A stretch of DNA of 64,000 nucleotides from Bacillus sp. M6-12 (GTDB lineage Bacteria; Bacillota; Bacilli; Bacillales; DSM-1321). The stretch's first letter is position 1. The number at the start of each line of letters is the position of its first letter. The notes beneath the pieces are model-generated. The model saw nothing but the letters and a program-made list of their open reading frames with translations, ran no database searches and was not told where the DNA came from. The DNA is taken from contig NZ_PGVF01000009.1 of the NCBI RefSeq assembly GCF_002860285.1, positions 1-64,000 of the forward strand, given 5' to 3'. Below are positions 50,956 to 60,872 of the stretch, piece after piece. The translations under genes and the position numbers were made by a program.

Positions 50956-52872
50956 TTATTTCTCGTTAATAAGCTTTTCCAGTTCATTGAGGGTTTCCTC
51001 AAACACTGTCATCGCTTCGTCGATAGGCTTGGATGAAGACATATCAACTCCCGCTCCTTTTAAGATGCTAATAGGGTCAGATGAGCCGCCAGCCTCCAGG
51101 AATTTTTCTTTAATCCTTTTAACTGCTGGTGCACCCTGCTGCAATAGCTGCTTGGAAAGGGCAGCAGAGGCTGCAAAGCTTGTAGCATACTGATATACAT
51201 AGAATTTATGGTCATAAAAATGGGGAATGCGTGCCCATTCCATTGCAATCTCTTCATCAGCCGCCATTCTCTTTCCATAATACTTTTTATTAATCTCACC
51301 ATATACCTTTTTCAGGGTTGCAGCGTTAATCGATTCACCTTTTTGCTCGAGCTCATGGATGGCTTTTTCAAATTCCGCAAATTGAGTTTGGCGGAAAAGA
51401 GTGGTCCGAAAGTTTTCCAGCCTCTGATTTAACAGGCGCATTTTTTCCGCTTTTGTTTTTGCTTTTTTATACTCGCTGTTCCAAAGCAGGTTTTCGTTCA
51501 GCGTAGAAGCTACCTCTGCTGTAAATGTGGCATAACCGGATGTTAAATAAGGCTGTTCCTTTTTAGATAAGTAAGAATGGGCTGCATGACCCAGCTCATG
51601 CGCAATGGTGGCTACATCTCCTTTTGTGCCCTGGTAGTTCAGTAAAAGGTATGGATGAGTATCATAGGCACCCCACTGGTACGCTCCGCTCTTTTTATCA
51701 TCTGTTGAATAAACATCCACCCATCCGCCACCGAATGCTTCTTTAAGTATTTTTGCATAATCATCGCCAAGAGGCTTTAAGCCTTCCATTACTTGTTTCT
51801 GGGCCTCTTCGTATGAAATATACTTTTCTTCTGCATCTACGATAGGTGTATAGATATCATACATATGCAGTTCATCGACACCAAGCATCTTTTTTTTCAA
51901 ATCCATATAGCGGTGCATTAAAGGAAGGCCTTTTTTTACGGAATGGATAAGCTGATCGTACACCTTAACAGGGATATCATTAGGAATCAGCGCTGCCTCA
52001 AGGGCTGACTTATAATTTCTCACATCTGCCCTGATATTATGGGATTGTACATGGGAGCTCAGCGACTGGGCAAAGCTGCCCTTGAACTTTTCTAGTGTTC
52101 CATAATAAGCTTCATATGCCTGCTTCCTGACGTTGCGGTCCTTACTCTCCATAAATGAAATAAAATTGGTTTGTGTCAACTGGACTTCCTTGCCGTCAGA
52201 ATCTGTTATTTTAGGGAACTTTATCTCTGTAGAAAGCCTGGAATAAACGTCAGAACCTGTCGATGAAAGCGGCGATAATTTTGCAAGAAGCTCTTCTTGA
52301 TCCTGTGATAAAGTATGTGACTTGGTCCGAATGATATCAGACAAAACATATTTATAAGCAGAAAGGGATTTATCCTGCAGATATTTATTCATTTGTTTCG
52401 TTGGGATTTCTACTACCTCTGGGCTGAACCAGGCTGTGTTTTCGGAAACAGCTGTGGCCATTTTTTCAGCTCGGTCAAGAGCCGCCTGGAGGTCAGGATT
52501 GGTTAAATTAACGTCTGCATTTAAATTGGCATATACGAAGGCTTTATCCTGTATCCGAGATAAAGTGCTGTAATCCTCCAGCGCCTTTTTTAAAATAGCA
52601 GCCGATTTCGCTAATTTCCCCTGATAGTTCTTTTTGAATACTCCAGATAAAAGTTCTGCTTTTTTAATATCTGCTTCCCATCTTGCTTTGCTTGAATAAA
52701 TATGGTCAGTCTTCCATTTATATTGAGCAGGAATTTCTGCCCGTGTCATATAACGTGGCTGTTGCTGAGTCTCCTGTGCCTCTGTGGGAGCCGGATTAGT
52801 CACATTCAATGGAATAACGGTTGAGAGTGAGATCACTGTGGCAGCCACTGAAACGATAACCTTTTTTTTCAA
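50956..52872 (-). CDS. Secreted oligoendopeptidase F (M3 family)
   Basis: 638-residue zinc peptidase of the PepF group. The start MKKKVIVSVAATVISLST is a Sec signal peptide without lipobox, so it is exported, which is uncommon for PepF. The zinc motif is AHELGHAAHSYL with the third ligand in ATFTAEVAS; the TLFRQTQFAEFE and YGKRMAADEE segments are typical. The TTG at 52872 has GGAGG seven bases upstream; a longer frame to 52941 would bury the signal peptide. The second M3 peptidase of this window (22975) is cytoplasmic. Confidence 0.9.
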   Translation of the reverse strand: MKKKVIVSVAATVISLSTVIPLNVTNPAPTEAQETQQQPRYMTRAEIPAQYKWKTDHIYSSKARWEADIKKAELLSGVFKKNYQGKLAKSAAILKKALEDYSTLSRIQDKAFVYANLNADVNLTNPDLQAALDRAEKMATAVSENTAWFSPEVVEIPTKQMNKYLQDKSLSAYKYVLSDIIRTKSHTLSQDQEELLAKLSPLSSTGSDVYSRLSTEIKFPKITDSDGKEVQLTQTNFISFMESKDRNVRKQAYEAYYGTLEKFKGSFAQSLSSHVQSHNIRADVRNYKSALEAALIPNDIPVKVYDQLIHSVKKGLPLMHRYMDLKKKMLGVDELHMYDIYTPIVDAEEKYISYEEAQKQVMEGLKPLGDDYAKILKEAFGGGWVDVYSTDDKKSGAYQWGAYDTHPYLLLNYQGTKGDVATIAHELGHAAHSYLSKKEQPYLTSGYATFTAEVASTLNENLLWNSEYKKAKTKAEKMRLLNQRLENFRTTLFRQTQFAEFEKAIHELEQKGESINAATLKKVYGEINKKYYGKRMAADEEIAMEWARIPHFYDHKFYVYQYATSFAASAALSKQLLQQGAPAVKRIKEKFLEAGGSSDPISILKGAGVDMSSSKPIDEAMTVFEETLNELEKLINEK

Positions 52873-53114
52873 TTGACTTCCTCCATCCAAATTAGTTAGC
52901 GGTAAAAAAAACACTAGCAGGTGCCTGAAATTTTTGAGCAATTAATGATTTTTTTCATTCTCCAAGGCGTTCCTATTAGCTGTGGCTTATTTTTCCTGTT
53001 CTGTTTAAAACATATACATCCTTAAAGCTGAACAACAAATTTAAGCTGATTTTAATGTTCCTTAACCTTGAATTTAATTTTCCGAGGATAACATGGTAAA
53101 CGAGGTGAAGGAAG

Positions 53115-54029
53115 ATGAGCGAATTGATTGTTGAAACAAAACAATTAACTAAAAAATTTGGAAAGAGCATAGTCGTAGATAATGTGGATCTAAAGATTAA
53201 AAAAGGAGAGATATATGGTTTTCTAGGTCCAAATGGAGCAGGGAAAACGACAACCATTCGAATGCTTTTGGGGCTTGCCAAACCGACAAAAGGCTCTGTT
53301 GAAATTTTCGGCAAGGACCTTAAACAAGAAAAGCTGCCGATCTTAAAAAAGGTAGGTTCCCTGGTAGAGTATCCATCTTATTATGGACATTTGACAGCTA
53401 TTGAGAATCTCGAGGCGATCCGCCGCTTATTGGATGTGCCAAAATCGAGAATTGAGGAAGTTCTTTCGATTGTTAGGCTATCTAAAGATGCCAGCCGGCC
53501 AGTGCAAGGATTTTCGCTGGGAATGAAGCAGCGGCTAGGAATTGCGGCAGCACTGCTTGGCAAACCTGAACTGCTGATTTTGGATGAACCGACTAACGGC
53601 CTTGATCCTTCCGGTATATTGGAAATCCGTGAGCTAATTAAAAGCATGCCATCTGAAAACGGAATGACAATTCTCGTATCCAGCCACTTACTGTCTGAAA
53701 TAGACCAAATGGCTACACAAGTCGGGATCATAACCAAAGGATCGATGATCTTTCAGGATTCCATAGAAACATTAAGAAAAAGGTCACATAGCAAAATCGC
53801 CATTAGGGTGAACGAGGCTGAAAAGGCTTGGAGATTTCTTTTATCAAAAGGCGTGCAGGCGGAGATTGAGAAATCCAGCTTACTGCTGAATGGTTCAAGT
53901 GACAATGTGGTGGCGGGCGTTATTGAAGATCTTGTAATGAATAAATTCTCTGTTTACCGGGTTGAGGAAAATAAAAAGTCGCTCGAAGAAATCTTCCTGG
54001 AACTGACAGGCGGGGGAGGGAGTCTGTAA
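53115..54029 (+). CDS. ABC transporter ATP-binding protein (BcrA / lantibiotic-protection type)
   Basis: 304 residues. Walker A GPNGAGKTTT, signature FSLGMKQRLGIA, Walker B LLILDEPTNGLDP and switch His VSSHLLSE are in place. The C-terminal 80 residues (after KGSMIFQDSIETL) are the extra domain of the BcrA/SpaF/MutF group. GAAGG lies before the ATG. Two permease genes follow without gaps. Export of peptides or bacitracin-like drugs is the family role; no bacteriocin gene is near. Confidence 0.9.
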   Translation: MSELIVETKQLTKKFGKSIVVDNVDLKIKKGEIYGFLGPNGAGKTTTIRMLLGLAKPTKGSVEIFGKDLKQEKLPILKKVGSLVEYPSYYGHLTAIENLEAIRRLLDVPKSRIEEVLSIVRLSKDASRPVQGFSLGMKQRLGIAAALLGKPELLILDEPTNGLDPSGILEIRELIKSMPSENGMTILVSSHLLSEIDQMATQVGIITKGSMIFQDSIETLRKRSHSKIAIRVNEAEKAWRFLLSKGVQAEIEKSSLLLNGSSDNVVAGVIEDLVMNKFSVYRVEENKKSLEEIFLELTGGGGSL

Positions 54030-54739
54030 TGGTTCAGATTCTGTCATCTGATTTTTTGAAAATTAAAAGGAAAATGATTTGGTTTCTCGTCTTTTTGGGG
54101 CCTATCGGAGTAATTGGCCTGGAAGCTTTAAATTTTGGACTTCGTTATGAGTACTTAACGGACAGATACAAGAATGATTTATGGGGTGGCTTGATTGGCG
54201 AGGTTCGTTTCTTAAGTATCCCAGCATTAATGATTGGGTTGACGATTATCATTTCGATGATTGCCAATGTAGAGCATCAAACAAACTCATGGAAACAATT
54301 GCTTGCTTTGCCGATAACCAAGTTCAAGGTCTTTACATCCAAATTTCTGCTGGCATCCATCTTGCTCTTCGTTTCCTGTACACTTTTATTTGTCGGAACT
54401 ATTCTATTCGGTGTGATTATTAAATATGGAACAGATATTCCATTAGTCAATTTGCTAAAAATAATTTATTATCCATTTCTGGCTGCCATGCCATTTATTG
54501 CACTGCAAACCTGGATTTCGATTACATTCAAGAATCAGGCGAATGCGCTAACCATCGGTATTTTAGGGACAGTACTATCATTATATTCGATTAGTTTCCC
54601 TGATTGGGTGCCGTACAAATGGCCTTTGCTGGAGAATCACTGGGGCGGACCAATTTATTCTGTGATAGCTGGCGTACTTTTAGGGCTGGCAGTTTACCTT
54701 GCAGGTCTTACCGATTTTACAAGAAAGGAAGTGAAATAA
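54029..54739 (+). CDS. ABC transporter permease (MutE/SpaE-like)
   Basis: 236 residues with six transmembrane helices, in the ABC-2 subfamily of lantibiotic-immunity permeases (NVEHQTNSWKQLLALPITKF is the coupling segment and is matched in the next gene). It overlaps the ATPase stop by one base (TAATG). Confidence 0.85.
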   Translation: MVQILSSDFLKIKRKMIWFLVFLGPIGVIGLEALNFGLRYEYLTDRYKNDLWGGLIGEVRFLSIPALMIGLTIIISMIANVEHQTNSWKQLLALPITKFKVFTSKFLLASILLFVSCTLLFVGTILFGVIIKYGTDIPLVNLLKIIYYPFLAAMPFIALQTWISITFKNQANALTIGILGTVLSLYSISFPDWVPYKWPLLENHWGGPIYSVIAGVLLGLAVYLAGLTDFTRKEVK

Positions 54740-54740
54740 T

Positions 54741-55466
54741 ATGTGGAACCTGTTCCGTGCGGAATGGCTAAAGCTTAGAAAAACATCTATCTGGCAGTTA
54801 GTATTTGTCAGCCCCATATTAGCTTCAATGACTGGATTTACGGATATTGGAGCAGAAGGGGTGAACACTTGGGCTGTTGCGCTGTCCTTGATGGGCCTTG
54901 TTCACGCATTATTATTTTTGCCTTTGCTGACAGGAGTGTTCTCTGCTTTTGTTTGCCGATATGAACATTTGAATGGCGGCTGGAAGCAGTTATTATCCTT
55001 GCCTGTTCCTCGATCAAATATATATTTGGTGAAATTTATGCTTGTAATGGGTTTAATTGCAATATCTCAATTGCTGATTTTGGGGGGTTTGCTTCTTATT
55101 GGACAGCTGAAGGGATTTAGTGAGCCAATTCCCTGGGAAATTGTGCTGAAAAGCCTGGCTGGGGGATGGGTTGCGTGCCTGCCGGTAGCGGCTCTCCAAA
55201 TGATCGTATCTGTAGCATGGTCAAGTTTTGCAGCACCGCTTGCGATTAATGTCATTTTTACATTGCCTAATATCCTCATCTCCAACTCAGAGCGATTTGG
55301 ACCATACTATCCGTGGAGCCAGCCCTTTCTTACAATGATGCCGCAGACAGATCAAAGCTTCGGCGCATTGAATGTATCCCTGGAAACATTATTAATTGTT
55401 ATCCTTGGGAGCTTCATTATGTTCTTCGCTGCTGGATTTTTATATTTTCAGAGGAAGGAGATTTAA
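54741..55466 (+). CDS. ABC transporter permease (MutG/SpaG-like)
   Basis: 241 residues with six transmembrane helices. RYEHLNGGWKQLLSLPVPRS corresponds to the coupling segment of the preceding permease, so the two are diverged duplicates forming a heterodimer with the ATPase. The start lies two bases after the previous gene. No promoter is seen between the genes. Confidence 0.85.
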   Translation: MWNLFRAEWLKLRKTSIWQLVFVSPILASMTGFTDIGAEGVNTWAVALSLMGLVHALLFLPLLTGVFSAFVCRYEHLNGGWKQLLSLPVPRSNIYLVKFMLVMGLIAISQLLILGGLLLIGQLKGFSEPIPWEIVLKSLAGGWVACLPVAALQMIVSVAWSSFAAPLAINVIFTLPNILISNSERFGPYYPWSQPFLTMMPQTDQSFGALNVSLETLLIVILGSFIMFFAAGFLYFQRKEI

Positions 55467-55558
55467 AAAAGGGGAGAGTAAAAAGGCATAAACGAGAATG
55501 GGAGATTAATTCTTTAAGGGCAGAGGAAGTAACAATCAGCGGATTATACTGATGAAAT

Positions 55559-55595
55559 AAAAAGGCCATCCGAAATACGAATGGCTGGCCTTCTC
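55559..55595 (-). terminator. Terminator for the EamA transporter gene
   Basis: On the reverse strand: AAGGCCA ... TGGCCTT-type stem followed by TTTTTATTTC. It may also stop the ABC operon. Confidence 0.75.
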
Positions 55596-55649
55596 CTTAT
55601 TCAGCTGCTGATAACCATTCTGCTGGCTGCGATGACGGTTAGCAATCAT

Positions 55650-56546
55650 TTAAACTGAGTCAGGTACCGTCTGTGATTTTTGCTTACTGTTAACAAACAA
55701 AATACTAATTACTATTAATATCAAACCAGCTAATAAATTAAGTGTTAAATGCTCTTTTAACAAAATAGAACTGCAAAGGATTGCAACAAGCGGAATGAGG
55801 AATGTGAATGAGCCAACTTTGCTTGCTTCTCCTGAGCCGACAAGTGTAAAAAATGCCAGCCATCCGAATGCAATTACAAATGTAGAGATAAATAAAAGGT
55901 TTGTTATAAACGGCATCTCCCACTGGATATTAGACCAGCTTTCAACGCTGGAACCTACACTTATTAAAAAAAGACCGCCCATCATAAGCTGCGATGTAAC
56001 CATCCAAATCGAATCAACACGGTCACCTGTCTTTTTAACATAAACCGTGCCCAATCCCCAGGATAATGCAGAGCCAAGAGCAAGAATAATGCCAAGAGCC
56101 GAAATGTCACCAGTAAATCCGCTTGCACTTATAATTGCTACTCCTGCGAAGCCAAGGATTAAACCAATAATTTTCAGCCCATACATCGGTTCTCCCAGCC
56201 AAATCCAAGAGAAAATCCCAAGTAAAACTGGCTCCAGGAATACAATCGCAGAAAACAGCCCTGCTGGTGCATAACCAAGACCAACTGTTTGAAGACCGTA
56301 AAACAGAATGATATTAAGAAAAGCAGAAATCAGGTAAATATGCCATGTTTCTTTAAAGTGAAGGCTTTTATATTTCGGAAGTGCAAAAATAAGTAAAATA
56401 AGACCGCCCAAGAAAGTTCTAATACCGGCAAATAATAACGGTGGAGTATAGCTGAGTGCCATCTTTGATAATGGCCAATTGACCCCCCATACAATCACAA
56501 GAAAAGTAAGAAGTAAGGCTGTATTTGTTCGCGAAAGTGGTTTCAT
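55650..56546 (-). CDS. EamA/DMT-family transporter
   Basis: 298 residues with ten predicted transmembrane helices in two EamA repeats (each about 140 residues; WGVNWPLSKMALSYTPPLLF begins the first, SALSWGLGTVYVKKTGDRVD the second). Such proteins export metabolites or amino acids; the substrate is unknown. AAGGAGG lies before the ATG. The gene is alone. Confidence 0.88.
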   Translation of the reverse strand: MKPLSRTNTALLLTFLVIVWGVNWPLSKMALSYTPPLLFAGIRTFLGGLILLIFALPKYKSLHFKETWHIYLISAFLNIILFYGLQTVGLGYAPAGLFSAIVFLEPVLLGIFSWIWLGEPMYGLKIIGLILGFAGVAIISASGFTGDISALGIILALGSALSWGLGTVYVKKTGDRVDSIWMVTSQLMMGGLFLISVGSSVESWSNIQWEMPFITNLLFISTFVIAFGWLAFFTLVGSGEASKVGSFTFLIPLVAILCSSILLKEHLTLNLLAGLILIVISILFVNSKQKSQTVPDSV

Positions 56547-56811
56547 TGTGTGCCTCCTTGAGTAAGTAACTAAACAATCATACTCCTATACAAATTAATA
56601 AAACAAGATAAATGCTCGCTTTTAGACATTGGTGTAGTAACAAGCTCAGGAATGTTTTAGCTTCCACTATTAATATTTATACAATCGTTTTTTACGTGAA
56701 ATTCTTAAAACTGGCATAGATAGGAGAGAGAATTTAAGAGGGGACCGTTAGGAACAGCAAGAGTTGGTTTAAAGAGGACTGCCAATAAATTCATACTTTT
56801 GACAGCATGAA
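56547..56811. other. Gene-free stretch
   Basis: About 265 bases upstream of the EamA gene. No frame or RNA fold stands out; the EamA promoter should lie in the first part, read on the reverse strand. Confidence 0.4.
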
Positions 56812-56845
56812 GAAAAGCCAGTCACTGGTGACCGGCTTTTTTTGT
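56812..56845 (-). terminator. Terminator of the MerR-like coiled-coil gene
   Basis: Stem AAAAGCC.GTCAC / GTGAC.GGCTTTT with one mismatch. A-tracts and T-tracts on both sides allow action on the reverse strand. Confidence 0.75.
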
Positions 56846-56866
56846 TGGTTCGCTGCCATCCATTTA

Positions 56867-57967
56867 TTAAGACCAAGGCTTCCACCATTTCTTTTCGTTC
56901 TTGGCTGCAGCTGCTGCTTCCCTGAAGCTTGTGACCATGCCATGGAATGCTTCTTCTCTTTCCCGGATAACACTGGTTAATTCTTTGAGATTTTGATTCA
57001 TAGTATCCACAAATGCTTCCTGATCGCGGTTTAAAACCCGAGCAACAGTATTGAGTTCCTTCTGGGCAGACTTAACGTCCTGGGAGACCTTTGCCATTAA
57101 ATTTTTGTAATCTCTCGTTGTTGTCTTAGAGTTTTCGCTCAGCCGTTTTGTAATTTTATCAGAGGTTGCCTCCGAGGCCTTGACGATGTCGGACGTAAGG
57201 GTTTCGAATGTTTCAGAAGTGCGTTCCGAAGCCTTCACAATCTCTGCTGAAAGGGTTTCGAATGTTTCGGAAGTGCGTTCTGAAGCTTTCGCAATGTCTG
57301 CTGAAAGGGTTTCGAATGTTTCGGAAGTACGTTCTGAAGCTTTCGCAATGTCTCCAGAAAGGGCTTCGATTGTTTCGAAAGTACGTTCCGAAGAAGTCGC
57401 AACCGTGTGCGCCAGTTCCCGGACCTCCGACTTTGTTTTTTCATTTGATCTTTGAATAGATTTAGACAATCCTTGCACCGTTTGCAAGCTGCCTAGCGTA
57501 ATTTCTTTTTTTACTTGTTCGATAATCTCATTGCGATTGTGCTGCATCACATCTTTTATTTCTGTAAGCATATGCTGCCGATAGGACTCCATAGCCGCAA
57601 AGATTTCTTCGACATTTGGCAGGCTGGCGGGTGAAGCAGGCTGTTCAACAGTCACGGCCGTTTTATTTGCAACCGCTGGCATTGAGGTTTTGGAAGATTC
57701 CGCAGCAGCTTCGGACAACTCAGAGTTATGCTTTTCTAACAGCTTGCGGATCATATCTTTACTCAGGTTGTTCGCACGCATTTCTTTTACCTTTTCAAGA
57801 AGGGCGATTTCAGTCTGGGTATAGAAGCGTGCACCCTGTTTTGAACGGGGAACGTGAATCAAACCCTGTAAATCCTTTTCCCACTGCCGGATAGTTCCGG
57901 TGGGAATATTAATTTTTTTGGAAACATCTTTAATTGAATAGGCACGCAGAATTTGATTAGTAGCCAT
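56867..57967 (-). CDS. MerR-like HTH protein with long coiled coil (DUF3967 / RacA-like)
   Basis: 366 residues. The N-terminal MerR-type helix-turn-helix (YSIKDVSKKINIPTGTIRQW) is followed by a Pro/Ala-rich linker (90-120), a long coiled coil, and a WWKPWS end. The middle holds five tandem units of 18 residues on the model DIAKASERTSETFETLSA. RacA and plasmid DUF3967 proteins share this build; chromosome anchoring or segregation is an analogy only. The ATG at 57967 follows GGAAG. The gene is alone. Confidence 0.8.
   Translation of the reverse strand: MATNQILRAYSIKDVSKKINIPTGTIRQWEKDLQGLIHVPRSKQGARFYTQTEIALLEKVKEMRANNLSKDMIRKLLEKHNSELSEAAAESSKTSMPAVANKTAVTVEQPASPASLPNVEEIFAAMESYRQHMLTEIKDVMQHNRNEIIEQVKKEITLGSLQTVQGLSKSIQRSNEKTKSEVRELAHTVATSSERTFETIEALSGDIAKASERTSETFETLSADIAKASERTSETFETLSAEIVKASERTSETFETLTSDIVKASEATSDKITKRLSENSKTTTRDYKNLMAKVSQDVKSAQKELNTVARVLNRDQEAFVDTMNQNLKELTSVIREREEAFHGMVTSFREAAAAAKNEKKWWKPWS
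57150..57435 (-). repeat. 54-bp tandem repeats in the coiled-coil gene
   Basis: Five imperfect 54-base units encode 18-residue repeats (ERTSETFETL core). Units two to four are nearly identical, showing recent duplication. Confidence 0.8.
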
Positions 57968-58193
57968 TTTAGCTCTTCCTTTCATTACCTTTATAATAGA
58001 ATAAATTCAATGTAAGGGTATATTCTGCAAAGCTTTTACCTTTTTCCTGCCAGGTGACAAAAGCTCCTAAAAGATGTTATATATCTTCAAAACTATGTAA
58101 AAATCAGCAATTTATTACACTGTAGATGTGAGAGCTATAGATTGTTTTTACTAAAAAAAATTAACAAATGACTCATTAACTTAAATTTAAATG

Positions 58194-58220
58194 GAAACTT
58201 TTGCAATTGTCTGTCGATAT
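58194..58220 (+). promoter_or_regulatory. Candidate sigma-D promoter of the chemoreceptor gene
   Basis: GAAA-N15-GTCGATAT is one mismatch in each box from the sigma-D consensus TAAA-N15-GCCGATAT. It lies 32 bases before the start, as expected for a chemotaxis gene. Confidence 0.6.
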
Positions 58221-58251
58221 ATAGATTATTACAATGAAAAGAGGGGAAATT

Positions 58252-60297
58252 TTGAAGTTTTCAACAGTAAAAGCCAAGACAATTCTTACTATCCTGCCAA
58301 TCACAATACTCATCTTTGGTGCTCTTATGGCTTTTTCCTATTTTAAGTCAAAGGATGAATTGCAAAAAGAAATTGAAGACAAGGCACACCAGCAATTAGC
58401 TTTTGTAGCAACCAGCATTGACCGGGATTTGACTGCCCATAGCAAACTGGCCGAAGCGACAGCGAAAACAGTAGAATCAATGGGTGCTTCTGTGCCGCTT
58501 GAACAGTACCAGAATCTGCTTAAGAAAAACGTCACAGCAAATGAAAGCACCTTTGCTCTGGGGCTTTTTTTTGCACCGGGAAAATATAAAAAGGAGCTTC
58601 AAAGATTTTCAACGTATGCTTTCAAAAATAATGGCAAGGTGGATATTACCGAAGAGTTCAATAATTTAGACTATCATAACGAGCAGTGGTGGAAAGACGG
58701 AGAAAGTACCAAAAATACATTTGTATATACTGCCCCCTACTATGACAAAACTTCCGATGAAACAATGGTCAGTTCGATGGCGCCTTTTTATGACAGCAGT
58801 AATCAGTTAGCGGGAATGATAGGCGGGGACATTAGCATAAGTCAGGTGGAAGAGTTAATTAAGAAAGTAAAAGTTGGACAAACAGGTACCGCCTTCCTTG
58901 TTGACCAAACAGGGACTTATCTTGCCACGCCTGATTCAAAAAAGATTTTAAAGATAAACATTAAACAGGATTCTAATAAAAGTTTGGCATCATTGGCAGA
59001 GCAAATTATACAAAAAGAACAATTCAAAAGCATATTTTCTCTCGGCAAGCAGGGGAAAGCGTACATATATACGAATAAAATCCCCCAAACTGGGTGGACG
59101 CTTGGGATCATTCTCCCCGAAAAAGAATTGCTAAGTGCGGTTGACTCGCTGCTTATCAATATGGCAGTTATTGGGGCGGTTGGTTTATTGGTACTGGCCA
59201 TTGTCATTTATTTATATGGTAATTCTATTTCCAGGAAAGTAAAAAAAGTAAATGATTTATCTATCGTTATGGCGAAAGGTGATTTTACCCACACATTAGA
59301 TATGAAATCCAATGATGAATTCGGGCAGATGGCTCTAAACTTTAATGAAATGATCACAAATATTAAATCAGTTTTGCAGCAAATCTCCGCTACCTCCCAA
59401 ACAGTTGCAGTAACGTCTGAACAGCTTACGGTTGGGGCCGCGGAAACAAGCACAGCGGCAGAACAAGTTACCTACTCAATCCAGGATGTAGCACAAGAGG
59501 CAGAAAGCCAATTGCAGGCTGCGATTGAAAATGAGGAAACTGTAAATGAATTGGAGAAGGGGATTTCAAAAATCGTTGATTCCTCAAATCATATTTATGA
59601 CTCTGCAAGCCTCGTTACCAAACAAGCTGAAGAAGGGAATATGACCATCCAAAAAACTGTCCACCAAATTAATTTTATTAATCAATCAACTGTTGAGACA
59701 GCAGGAATTGTTGATGAACTTGGGAAAAGCTCACAGGAAATTGGCGCGATTGTTTCTGTAATAACAGATATTGCAGAACAAACAAATTTGCTTGCCCTAA
59801 ATGCCTCCATTGAAGCTGCAAGGGCTGGGGAACATGGAAAAGGTTTCGCAGTGGTGGCGGAGGAGGTACGAAAGCTGGCAGAGCAGTCCAAAGAATCCGG
59901 CCAGCAAATCGCAGGATTAATCAATAGAATTCAAAACGATACAAAAGTTGCGATTACTTCAATGAATAAGGGGAAAACGGAAGTAGAAATGGGAATGAGG
60001 GTAGCCCAAGAAGCTGGAGATGCCTTCCAAAAAATCCAGGATGCAATTGAGCAAGTGAATGGAAAAATTCAAGAGTCTGCCGGATATACATCTCAGATTT
60101 CTTCTACTACACTAAAGGTAGCAAATACATTTAAAAAAGCTTCAGAGAATGCACAAAAAACCTTATTAAATACCCAGACAGTTGCTGCATCTTCTGAAGA
60201 GCAGCTGGCATCGATGCAGGAAGTAACAGCGTCTGCAACATCAATGAGTGAAATGTCTCATGACCTCAAAAATACAATTAACAAGTTTAAAATTTAA
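58252..60297 (+). CDS. Methyl-accepting chemotaxis protein with dCache domain
   Basis: 681 residues. Helix 1 ([20 protein letters not shown]), an extracellular dCache-type sensor domain of about 250 residues, helix 2 ([20 protein letters not shown]), HAMP, and a signalling domain with the hairpin [38 protein letters not shown]. The TTG at 58252 has AGGGG upstream; the ATG six codons earlier has no site. dCache receptors bind amino acids or small organic ligands; the ligand is unknown. Confidence 0.92.
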   Translation: MKFSTVKAKTILTILPITILIFGALMAFSYFKSKDELQKEIEDKAHQQLAFVATSIDRDLTAHSKLAEATAKTVESMGASVPLEQYQNLLKKNVTANESTFALGLFFAPGKYKKELQRFSTYAFKNNGKVDITEEFNNLDYHNEQWWKDGESTKNTFVYTAPYYDKTSDETMVSSMAPFYDSSNQLAGMIGGDISISQVEELIKKVKVGQTGTAFLVDQTGTYLATPDSKKILKINIKQDSNKSLASLAEQIIQKEQFKSIFSLGKQGKAYIYTNKIPQTGWTLGIILPEKELLSAVDSLLINMAVIGAVGLLVLAIVIYLYGNSISRKVKKVNDLSIVMAKGDFTHTLDMKSNDEFGQMALNFNEMITNIKSVLQQISATSQTVAVTSEQLTVGAAETSTAAEQVTYSIQDVAQEAESQLQAAIENEETVNELEKGISKIVDSSNHIYDSASLVTKQAEEGNMTIQKTVHQINFINQSTVETAGIVDELGKSSQEIGAIVSVITDIAEQTNLLALNASIEAARAGEHGKGFAVVAEEVRKLAEQSKESGQQIAGLINRIQNDTKVAITSMNKGKTEVEMGMRVAQEAGDAFQKIQDAIEQVNGKIQESAGYTSQISSTTLKVANTFKKASENAQKTLLNTQTVAASSEEQLASMQEVTASATSMSEMSHDLKNTINKFKI

Positions 60298-60306
60298 AAG
60301 TTATTG

Positions 60307-60356
60307 AGCCAGTCCGCCGGCGCAGCAGTGCATTGGGGACTGGCTATTTTTTTGCT
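60307..60356 (+). terminator. Terminator of the chemoreceptor gene
   Basis: Stem AGCCAGTCC / GGACTGGCT with a 22-base loop and T7. The T-run reaches the sspH stop codon on the other strand. Confidence 0.8.
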
Positions 60357-60531
60357 ATTCTTCCAATACGTCTATTGCTACTACTCGTCTTTCATCATGG
60401 TTGCCTCTGGCACTGACTGTTGCCAAGCTTCCAGTATCATCGATTCCTTCAATCCAGACTGGAACTCCATGGTAATGAACTGCAATATCATCTTTAGATC
60501 CGATTATTTCTTTTACACGATTAAGATCCAT
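60355..60531 (-). CDS. sspH: H-type small acid-soluble spore protein
   Basis: 58-residue protein that matches the SspH family from end to end: MDLNRVKEIIGSKDDIAVHY and HGVPVWIEGIDDTG are the conserved first part. SspH proteins are minor components of the spore core, made in the forespore. GAGGTGAT precedes the ATG at 60531 by five bases. The gene is short and easily missed. It marks the organism as an endospore former. Convergent with the chemoreceptor gene. Confidence 0.88.
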   Translation of the reverse strand: MDLNRVKEIIGSKDDIAVHYHGVPVWIEGIDDTGSLATVSARGNHDERRVVAIDVLEE

Positions 60532-60872
60532 GTAATCACCTCATTGTTAAGTATCTTCTGTAAAGGGTTTATTTATTATTTATGGTTTTGTTCAAAAAAT
60601 TAAAATCTATTTATAAATTTATTAAGTATTAATAGAAAGTATAAATTTGAATCACATTGTGTTATGCCTTGTGAGTATGGAGAAGTCCAATCCGATAAAT
60701 AAATGAATTTCGGTATATATTTAGAGCTATCTGTTTGACTTAAATTCAAATCGTTCTGTAACAATTACCTCCCATCCTCCAAAAAGTTTGGCAAAGAAAA
60801 GGTCTGTAATTTTATCAGAATAATCTACCCATTCAGATAGTTATTTGATATACTTTTCTGTAAGTGAATATA
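60532..60872. other. Intergenic stretch with a possible gene remnant
   Basis: On the reverse strand (about 60737-60844) a frame without a start codon reads LSEWVDYSDKITDLFF, then AKLFGGWEVIVTERFEF, and ends at TAG. This looks like the 3' end of a lost gene; I do not recognise it. The sspH promoter should lie next to 60532-60600. A TATACT box (about 60849) could start the leader of eutB. Confidence 0.35.

Noticed and set aside
53115-55466. Complete lantibiotic locus
   Set aside because: Only a BcrA-type exporter is present; no precursor peptide, modification enzyme or regulator is found nearby.
57150-57435. CRISPR-like tandem repeats
   Set aside because: The repeats are contiguous 54-bp units in a coding frame, without unique spacers; they encode coiled-coil repeats.
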